Shown: piece after piece, positions 16,731 to 21,240 of the stretch
Numbering within the stretch: the first letter of the stretch is position 1
Layout: each line of letters starts with the position of its first letter
Assembly (NCBI GenBank): GCA_004292985.1
Contig: RDXT01000800.1
Span: 1-21,240, forward strand
Source of the DNA: Bacteroidota bacterium
Lineage (GTDB): Bacteria > Bacteroidota > Bacteroidia > J057
DNA: 21,240 nt
Reading direction: 5' to 3'
Notes under the pieces: generated by a model
What the model was told of the DNA's origin: nothing
Database searches by the model: none
The model's input: only the letters and a program-made list of their open reading frames with translations
Translations under genes and position numbers: made by a program

Positions 16731-16758
16731 AGCTTCGCTGGTGAGTGGTCTCCGACCC
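16730..16758 (+). repeat. 29-bp double-hairpin repeat, copy 1
   Basis: Starts with CAGCTTCGCTG, a mini-hairpin (CAGC-TTC-GCTG), continues with a 6-nt linker gtgagT and then GGTCTCCGACC, a second mini-hairpin (GGTC-TCC-GACC). It matches copy 2 at 28 of 29 positions. The arrangement is REP-like. Confidence 0.8.
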
Positions 16759-16770
16759 CGAGTTAGTTCG

Positions 16771-16797
16771 AAAATGCTGTTTCCAAACAGCATTTTT
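16771..16797. terminator. Strong bidirectional terminator after comM
   Basis: AAAATGCTGTTT (16771-16782) is perfectly complementary to AAACAGCATTTT (16785-16796). As RNA this is a GC-containing stem ending in a T run on the plus strand and, through the opposite A run, on the minus strand too. It would end the comM transcript about 80 nt after the stop. Confidence 0.8.
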
Positions 16798-16806
16798 GTT
16801 GTTAAA

Positions 16807-16826
16807 TTGCTGTATAGAAACAGCAA
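16807..16826 (+). other. Second small hairpin beside the terminator
   Basis: TTGCTGT (16807-16813) pairs with ACAGCAA (16820-16826) around a 6-nt loop. Its stem shares the TGCTGT/ACAGCA core with the terminator just upstream, suggesting a duplicated or decayed copy of that hairpin. Confidence 0.5.
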
Positions 16827-16868
16827 AATGGGGCAATCTCTATTATCTCGAACAGATTAGCCTGCTGG

Positions 16869-16897
16869 CAGCTTCGCTGGTGAGCGGTCTCCGACCC
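16869..16897 (+). repeat. 29-bp double-hairpin repeat, copy 2
   Basis: Direct repeat of 16730-16758 with one change (C for T in the linker). Both mini-hairpins, CAGCTTCGCTG and GGTCTCCGACC, are unchanged. The two copies frame about 110 bp holding the terminator and its partner hairpin; copy 2 ends 27 nt before the DUF5990 start. Confidence 0.8.
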
Positions 16898-16924
16898 GAA
16901 CCATTTCTAATCAACAGATAAACA

Positions 16925-17392
16925 ATGGAAATAGCCTTTCACATCCAATTAATCGCGCCGCCTTCGGGAGTACTCTTTGGGGTTCAGAAAGGGAGTGGCT
17001 CCGCGTACGTGACGCTCGATCCGCAGATGTCGGAGGGGGGAGACATGCACTTTTCGTTTGCTGTGAAGATAAAAGAACTTGCGGAAGGCATTGATTTTCA
17101 GGGGCCCCTGGTGCAAGGGAAGCCGGGAGAGCGTTTTGTATATCTCGATATCGGGGCATATGCGGGTCAGATGAACGCGCTTTGGTCGCGCCGTCTGAAG
17201 GTGCCGCTGCGCGGGATCAGCCGGGAGATGATCGCTGAGTATAGAGCTGATGAGGGGTCTGTGTTTGAAACGATCGTGCCGGGAAAGGCGAAGGATGGCG
17301 GACCTAATTGCGCTACGGTCAAACCTTTTGCGGGATGGAGCCTCAGGAAACGGGCGCGTTTTGGGGATGAAACAAAAAATGACGTAGTTTAG
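16925..17392 (+). CDS. DUF5990 family protein
   Basis: This 155-residue soluble protein fits the DUF5990 family as I recall it: MEIAFHIQLIAPPSGVLFGVQKG, then GGDMHFSFAVKIK, and the central FQGPLVQGKPGERFVYLDIGAYAG with SRRLKVPLRGI. The family is small, found in Bacteroidota and other phyla, and has no known biochemical function. No signal peptide or membrane segment is present. The last ~35 residues are basic and look poorly ordered. It stands just after the repeat block, with no clear TAnnTTTG promoter of its own, and its 3' end overlaps a candidate promoter for the next gene. The gene is real by codon use and family match; function is unknown. Confidence 0.82.
   Translation: MEIAFHIQLIAPPSGVLFGVQKGSGSAYVTLDPQMSEGGDMHFSFAVKIKELAEGIDFQGPLVQGKPGERFVYLDIGAYAGQMNALWSRRLKVPLRGISREMIAEYRADEGSVFETIVPGKAKDGGPNCATVKPFAGWSLRKRARFGDETKNDVV
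17359..17392 (+). promoter_or_regulatory. Candidate promoter of the GH5-like gene
   Basis: TTTTG at 17359-17363, a 21-nt spacer and TAGTTTAG at 17385-17392, one mismatch from TAnnTTTG. The -7 box contains the stop codon of the DUF5990 gene. The predicted leader is about 17 nt. Confidence 0.45.
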
Positions 17393-17415
17393 GCTGCTAC
17401 TCAAACATACCCTCA

Positions 17416-18510
17416 ATGACTACGATCCGCACAGTTTCCCTTTTGACTTCTCTGGCCGCGCTGCTCCTGCTGGGAGGTTGCGCCTCACCTGCCCCAGGTG
17501 TAGAGGAAAGTACCTCCCGCAGCCGCTGGACTCCCGAACAGGCCGAAGCCTGGGCGAGTACGCATGGCTGGATGCGCGGCTCCAACTTTATCCCCAGCAC
17601 GGCCATTAACCAGTTGGAAATGTGGCAGGCCGAAAGCTTCGATGCGGCGACCATCGACCGGGAACTGGGTTTCGCAGAAGGCCTCGGCTTTAATGTGATG
17701 CGGGTCTATCTGCACCACAAAGCCTGGGAAGCAGATAGCGCAGGGTTTAAACAACGCATGGGCCAGTATCTGACCATCGCGGATAAGCACAAGATCAAAA
17801 CGATGTTTGTGTTTTTTGACGATTGCTGGAACGGCAGCAGCCAGACAGGTAAACAACCCGCCCCGAAACCGGGCATCCACAACTCCGGCTGGGTGCAGGA
17901 CCCCGGCCAGAAGGAAAGCGCCGACAGCAGTCGCTTTCCCCTGCTGAAGCGCTATGTCGTGGATGTGATGAACCACTTTGCCAATGATAAGCGGATTGTG
18001 CTCTGGGACCTTTACAATGAGCCGGGCAACTCAGGCAAAGGCGATGCTTCGCTGCCCCTGCTGGCACAGGTATTTGAATGGGCGCACAGCACCCGCGCCA
18101 CCCAGCCCGTAACTTCGGGTGTGTGGAATGCAAGTCTGCGACGCTATAATGAGTTTCAACTGGCTCATTCTGACATCATTACCTTTCACAACTATTCCGA
18201 ACCCGCCTCGATGAAGGAGACCATAGACTCGCTGCGCTCCTACGGGCGGCCCCTGCTTTGCTCGGAGTACATGGCCCGCAAAAACGGCAGTACCTTCGGC
18301 ACCATTTTGCCCCTGCTCAAACAGGAAAAAGTAAGCGCCATCAACTGGGGACTGGTCAGCGGCAAAACCAACACCATCTATGCCTGGTCGGATACCACCC
18401 ACACCGACGGCTCGGAGCCTGAGCTGTGGTTTCATGACATCTTCCGGCAGGATGGTAGTGTGTATAAGCAGGATGAAGTGGACCTGATCCGGAAACTGTG
18501 CGTGGAGTGA
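17416..18510 (+). CDS. GH5-like (cellulase-family TIM barrel) lipoprotein glycosidase
   Basis: The 364-residue protein has a lipoprotein signal with lipobox LGGC (C22). The mature part is a clan GH-A TIM barrel: GFNVMRVYLHH (R96), then IVLWDLYNEPGN with the acid/base E202, ITFHNYSEP (H258) and RPLLCSEYM with the nucleophile E284, and W311 in the last strand region. Relatives are annotated as endo-glucanases or 1,4-beta-xylanases, often without experiment. It should retain a sugar bond with net retention of configuration. The lipid anchor places it in the periplasm or on the cell surface. No SusC/SusD genes lie nearby, so it is not in a standard polysaccharide-utilisation locus. It ends 1 nt before the stop of the convergent next gene. 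Exact substrate is unknown. Confidence 0.88.
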   Translation: MTTIRTVSLLTSLAALLLLGGCASPAPGVEESTSRSRWTPEQAEAWASTHGWMRGSNFIPSTAINQLEMWQAESFDAATIDRELGFAEGLGFNVMRVYLHHKAWEADSAGFKQRMGQYLTIADKHKIKTMFVFFDDCWNGSSQTGKQPAPKPGIHNSGWVQDPGQKESADSSRFPLLKRYVVDVMNHFANDKRIVLWDLYNEPGNSGKGDASLPLLAQVFEWAHSTRATQPVTSGVWNASLRRYNEFQLAHSDIITFHNYSEPASMKETIDSLRSYGRPLLCSEYMARKNGSTFGTILPLLKQEKVSAINWGLVSGKTNTIYAWSDTTHTDGSEPELWFHDIFRQDGSVYKQDEVDLIRKLCVE

Positions 18511-18511
18511 G

Positions 18512-18994
18512 TTAAAGCTTATCCGCAAACTTCAGCCCCTGCGCCAGCTTATTGAGAGTCACTGCAATGCGCTCGATGCGGGTTTCATCGCGTTTGGCAG
18601 CTAAAATCCAGTCAATAAAGGCCTTTTGCTCACCCTCCGTGTAGCTCAGAAAACGCTTGTGCGCATCCGGGTCGTCCTGAAAACAAAGCTGTAGCTCCTC
18701 CGGGATTTCCAGCGGCGAATTGTCCGCACACAAGACCACGTGCACCGTATCTCCCTTTTCTTTCCCGATCTTTTTCCGGATTTCGGCCCTTACAGGCAAA
18801 AACAGCTTGCCATTGCCCATCGGCATCAGGTTGTAGCGTTTGATTTCGAAGCTGTCAATATACCCGCGCACCTTTACCAACCCGAAATGCGCATGTTTGT
18901 CCTGTGCAATTTCGGGGATGACTACATAGGTCCAGCCTCCTTTGCCTTCTATTTTTTCTAATATGTAGGTCTGGTTTACAAGCGGCGTTTCCAT
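18512..18994 (-). CDS. YdeI/OmpD-associated family protein with DUF1905 domain
   Basis: I start at the ATG at 18994 (METPLVNQTY); an in-frame ATG at 19039 adds a basic leader unlike the family. The 160 residues comprise a DUF1905 beta-barrel-like domain (about 8-92, with VKVRGYIDSFEIKRYNLMPMG and FLPVRAEIRKKIGKEKGDTVHV) and a C-terminal helical YdeI-type segment (98-152, PEELQLCFQDDPDAHKRFLSYTEGEQKAFIDWI). The family is widespread; its biochemical role is not established, and some members are stress-related. It is soluble. The gene converges on the GH5-like gene with stops 1 nt apart. A promoter-like box within a large inverted repeat lies about 100 nt upstream. Confidence 0.86.
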   Translation of the reverse strand: METPLVNQTYILEKIEGKGGWTYVVIPEIAQDKHAHFGLVKVRGYIDSFEIKRYNLMPMGNGKLFLPVRAEIRKKIGKEKGDTVHVVLCADNSPLEIPEELQLCFQDDPDAHKRFLSYTEGEQKAFIDWILAAKRDETRIERIAVTLNKLAQGLKFADKL

Positions 18995-19071
18995 ATATCG
19001 TCGTTTTCGGGTAAATGCGCATGCCATTGTTCCTGTCAAAAGTGCTCTCCTTCTGGCGTCGGAGCAATATC

Positions 19072-19114
19072 CATCCGAGTAAATTGAAACGAAAAAATCA
19101 AATTTACTCGGATG
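19072..19114. repeat. 14-bp perfect inverted repeat containing a -7 promoter box
   Basis: CATCCGAGTAAATT (19072-19085) is perfectly complementary to AATTTACTCGGATG (19101-19114) across a 15-nt spacer containing A6. On the minus strand, TAAATTTG (19106-19099) inside the right arm is a perfect TAnnTTTG box, with a TTTG 24 nt upstream, pointing at the YdeI-family gene. Since no T-tract follows on either side, it may be an operator or RNA structure, not a simple terminator, although it also sits 15 nt past the stop of the TPR gene. Confidence 0.7.
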
Positions 19115-19129
19115 AACCTCTCTTTTGCC

Positions 19130-20260
19130 TCAAAACAGCTCCCACTTCTTCAGTTTTTCCTGCCAGTCGCGGGCGGCCTCGTCCCGGATTTGCACAAAAT
19201 ACCGGTTCAGTTCCGGCTGAATAGAACGGAAATCTTCGTCGAGTTCGGCTTTGAGGGCGTAGAGCGGGTCGAAGCGCCGGATGGCCCTGTCTAAGCGTTC
19301 GATGGCGAGGGAAGATTTTGAGAGGCGCGCGTAGGTGCGGGCGAGGTTAAACCAGTTTTCGGGGAGACCTTCGGGGTCATATTCGCGGGAAAGTTCCCCC
19401 AAACGGATACTTTCGTCAAATTCTCCCAGCACATAGCTGAGCCAGGCTCCCATAAAATAGCCTAAGGCTGCCAGTGAGGGGTTGTTGAGGCCCTTAGCAT
19501 AGGTGGCGCAGAGGAGATAGTGCTCTCTGGCGGCAAAAAGGTCATAAAAACTGGCTGCTTCCTGCCGGATATGGCCCATATAGAGATGTGCGTAAGGGTT
19601 TCCCCGGTAGATTTGCACACTTTGGTTCAGGTATTCGAGGGCATCGGCGAGGAACTGCCCTTCTTCCGGGTGGCGGAGGTACTGCTCGTAGGCCGTTTTC
19701 CCATCGCGGAATCGCTCCCGTGCTTCGGTTTTGCGGCTGTTTTCGAGCAGATCGGCGAGTTGCTCGAAGCCTGCTTTCAGCTCGGCGCGCTCCAGTTCAA
19801 ACTGCGACACGATGCCCGCCATGCCCATATCGAGTGCTGATTTGAGTCCGGCGATACCTTTAAACAGCCGCTCGCCCGATTCCACCACCGCCATGCTGGT
19901 CTGGTCCACGCGGTTTGCCACTTCAGAGAGGCCTAAGCTTACGCGGTCAAAGCCTGTATCGAGCCGCACATTCAGCCCCTCAAAACCCCGGTAAATCACC
20001 TGTGTCTGGTCAATGAGGGCATGGTGGATTTCGCGCTGGTAATCGTTTACCTCTTCAAATCCTTCTTTGAGGGTCGTATCTATCTGGTCGGTCATTTTTT
20101 GCCCGGCCTCGATCAGTTTTTCGGCATGTTCGTCTGCCACCTGCCGGATTCCCTGGTTCAGTTCATACAAAAAGCCCTGCGCCTGCCGGTGGCGGTAGTA
20201 ATCGTCCGCGCCTGTGTCGGAGCTGCGGGGAGAAAAGGGACGGAAGAGGGTGAGGGGCAT
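19130..20260 (-). CDS. Coiled-coil and TPR-repeat protein of unknown function
   Basis: I start at the ATG at 20260 (MPLTLFRPFSPR), since the longer open frame runs into the leader and body of the divergent lipoprotein gene. The 376-residue protein has no signal peptide. Residues 25-180 are helical, with a repeating 11-residue-like pattern (YRGFEGLNVRL, DTGFDRVSLGL, and later LFKGIAGLKSALDMGM and LKAGFEQLADLL), typical of long amphipathic or coiled-coil helices. Residues 185-370 look like about five TPR-type helix pairs (YEQYLRHPEEGQ, ALEYLNQSVQIYRGNPYAHLYMGHI, AALGYFMGAWLSYVLGEFDESIRLGELSREYDP and so on). The architecture suggests a cytosolic scaffold. I recognise no enzymatic motif and no family name. 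Confidence 0.8.
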   Translation of the reverse strand: MPLTLFRPFSPRSSDTGADDYYRHRQAQGFLYELNQGIRQVADEHAEKLIEAGQKMTDQIDTTLKEGFEEVNDYQREIHHALIDQTQVIYRGFEGLNVRLDTGFDRVSLGLSEVANRVDQTSMAVVESGERLFKGIAGLKSALDMGMAGIVSQFELERAELKAGFEQLADLLENSRKTEARERFRDGKTAYEQYLRHPEEGQFLADALEYLNQSVQIYRGNPYAHLYMGHIRQEAASFYDLFAAREHYLLCATYAKGLNNPSLAALGYFMGAWLSYVLGEFDESIRLGELSREYDPEGLPENWFNLARTYARLSKSSLAIERLDRAIRRFDPLYALKAELDEDFRSIQPELNRYFVQIRDEAARDWQEKLKKWELF

Positions 20261-20338
20261 GGTGCGGGTTAAGGAAATTCTAATATCGGCCCTCCGGGCC
20301 ACGCTGCAACATACGATAAAAGGCGGAACGGCGTTCTG

Positions 20339-20346
20339 CAAACATA
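20339..20346 (-). promoter_or_regulatory. -7 promoter box of the coiled-coil/TPR gene
   Basis: The minus strand reads TATGTTTG, a perfect TAnnTTTG box followed by C. The predicted start near 20332 leaves a leader of about 72 nt before the ATG at 20260, supporting that start and arguing against the upstream extension. Confidence 0.5.
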
Positions 20347-20417
20347 GCTGCGCGCGGTACCGATGCTTATGTGTGGTTTCTGTTTTAGGGTTAGAATATG
20401 TAGATTTACACAACAGG

Positions 20418-21035
20418 ATGAAAAAGAATATACTCCTATTGACCTTGGTTTTCTGCTGCGCTTGCGACCCATGCATAGAGTACAAAATCACGGGCCTGAA
20501 CATTGATCTTGCTTTTGCAGACAGGCAAAATATACATTCCTCTGATACGGTAGATCTGCATACCGCCGATACTCTTTCCCATACTGCTGCAATCTTTTTA
20601 TCTTTTGACCCCGTGATTATTCCGTTAGGAGAGAGAAAAGAACATCCCTTTTTTCCTCCTTTAGTACCCTGCGATGGGTTCTTAGTTTCGGATGGTGACT
20701 CTATTATCGATATTGATATACAGTTTGAAACCCGCAATGGCACCGTTATTCGCATGTTACCATTTTCTATGGAAGGCGATAGCACGCACTTACAAATAAC
20801 CTATATGTTTAATGGGGAAGAGTTTTGGCCTAATCATCATTCTCCCGATAGTTACGAAGAGCTATACAATCATTATGTGGACGGGAGTGGTGACTTTCAT
20901 TATATTCTTTTTGATCATGAGTTTTTCCCTGTGAAACTCCCAGCCCAGGTGAAGGGTGCCGCAAAATTGATTGTACATATGTCATTTAAGTCGGGCAAAA
21001 AGTTCTCAGCTTCAAAGAAATACTATGTGAAGTAG
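20418..21035 (+). CDS. AT-rich orphan lipoprotein-like secreted protein
   Basis: I start at the ATG at 20418 (MKKNILLLTLVFCCACDPC) because it gives a short export signal with a weak lipobox ending at C16; the open frame continues upstream to 20214 but that part overlaps the divergent TPR gene. The 205-residue product is beta-rich, acidic in the middle (DSIIDIDIQFETRNGT) and has no recognised domain. It may be a beta-sandwich lipoprotein. Base composition is clearly more AT-rich than its neighbours (many TTT, ATT, GAT and TAT codons), hinting at recent acquisition or low selection. It stands alone, divergent from the TPR gene, 94 nt before the biotin carboxylase start. Function is unknown. Confidence 0.72.
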   Translation: MKKNILLLTLVFCCACDPCIEYKITGLNIDLAFADRQNIHSSDTVDLHTADTLSHTAAIFLSFDPVIIPLGERKEHPFFPPLVPCDGFLVSDGDSIIDIDIQFETRNGTVIRMLPFSMEGDSTHLQITYMFNGEEFWPNHHSPDSYEELYNHYVDGSGDFHYILFDHEFFPVKLPAQVKGAAKLIVHMSFKSGKKFSASKKYYVK

Positions 21036-21087
21036 CCGCAAAGAAAGACTTGTTTCAGGCCTGAGCTCACTCACAAGCGAAAATCCC

Positions 21088-21095
21088 TATCTTTG
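21088..21095 (+). promoter_or_regulatory. -7 promoter box of the biotin carboxylase gene
   Basis: TATCTTTG matches TAnnTTTG perfectly. Transcription would start near 21102, with a leader of about 28 nt before the ATG at 21130. No convincing -33 box is visible at the expected spacing. Confidence 0.55.
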
Positions 21096-21129
21096 GATAC
21101 GACTGCCACCTACTCACTCCAATGCCCGC

Positions 21130-21240
21130 ATGCCCCTCATCCAAAAAATCCTGATCGCCAACCGGGGCGAAATCGCCCTCCGGATTTTGCGTACCTGTCG
21201 CCGCATAGGTATCGGCGCAGTGGCCGTGTATTCAGATGCC
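21130..21240 (+). CDS. Biotin carboxylase subunit of an acyl-CoA carboxylase, N-terminal fragment
   Basis: The first 37 codons read MPLIQKILIANRGEIALRI and continue LRTCRRIGIGAVAVYSDA before the window ends. The IANRGEIA motif followed by RxxRxxGI and AVYSDAD is the standard start of the biotin carboxylase (ATP-grasp) domain, which carboxylates biotin with ATP and bicarbonate. The gene could be the AccC of acetyl-CoA carboxylase or the alpha subunit of propionyl- or methylcrotonyl-CoA carboxylase; the rest is needed to tell. Another ATG at 21122 is in a different frame and does not lead to this protein. Confidence 0.92.
   Translation, partial: MPLIQKILIANRGEIALRILRTCRRIGIGAVAVYSDA

Noticed and set aside
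16690..16924. CRISPR-like array
   Set aside because: The 14-bp units are contiguous without spacers and there are only two 29-bp copies; no cas gene is nearby.
20288..20300. GGCCC-TCC-GGGCC small hairpin
   Set aside because: Only 5 bp with a 3-nt loop and no T-tract; too short to call a terminator, although it lies in the TPR gene leader.
20214..20417. N-terminal extension of the AT-rich lipoprotein gene
   Set aside because: It would bury the export signal and overlap the TPR gene start; the ATG at 20418 gives a proper hydrophobic N-terminus.
20261..20785. N-terminal extension of the TPR gene (175 codons)
   Set aside because: It overlaps the divergent lipoprotein gene and the promoter region, and its sequence is low-complexity without pattern. 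The ATG at 20260 follows a good -7 box.

Overview
The window looks like a chromosomal segment of a Bacteroidota bacterium, most probably a Saprospiria/Lewinella-like lineage with fairly high GC. The evidence is type IX secretion (T9SS) C-terminal sorting domains on two secreted proteins, signal peptides ending in Ala-Gln, several -7 boxes of the Bacteroidota type (TAnnTTTG), lack of strong Shine-Dalgarno sites, and a bacterial geranylgeranylglyceryl-phosphate synthase homologue. The phylum is well supported; the finer placement is inference.

Left part (1-3614, minus strand): a tightly packed operon read right to left. It holds a GGGP synthase-like prenyltransferase, a small lipoprotein, a fumarylacetoacetate-hydrolase-family enzyme and an exported M23 endopeptidase cut by the window edge. 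Divergent from it lies an exported agmatine-deiminase/peptidylarginine-deiminase-family enzyme (3829-5250). Next, on the minus strand, come a cellulose-synthase-like GT2 membrane glycosyltransferase and a Dol-P-Man-synthase-like GT2 enzyme (5496-7749), with a T6 terminator serving the minus strand only.

Middle (8073-16691, plus strand): a two-gene unit for surface proteins (a Gly/Tyr-repeat fibre-like protein and a T9SS-sorted beta-rich protein); a T9SS-sorted protein with two carbohydrate-binding-like jelly-roll domains and codon use suggesting high expression; a membrane-anchored penicillin-acylase-family Ntn-hydrolase followed by a small membrane protein; and a ComM/YifB AAA+ ATPase.

Right part (16692-21240): a short intergenic block packed with repeats (14-bp tandem units, a pair of 29-bp double-hairpin repeats, a strong terminator), then a DUF5990 gene, a GH5-like lipoprotein glycosidase, a convergent YdeI/DUF1905 gene, a minus-strand coiled-coil/TPR protein preceded (in plus coordinates) by a 14-bp inverted repeat that contains a promoter-like box, an AT-rich orphan lipoprotein, and the first 37 codons of a biotin carboxylase.

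I found no CRISPR array, tRNA, rRNA, transposase, phage or recognisable defence island. Most genes are housekeeping or cell-envelope genes. The features most worth a second look are the composite repeat at 16693-16897, the inverted repeat at 19072-19114, and the poorly characterised surface and coiled-coil proteins. I do not see a clear undescribed multi-gene system.
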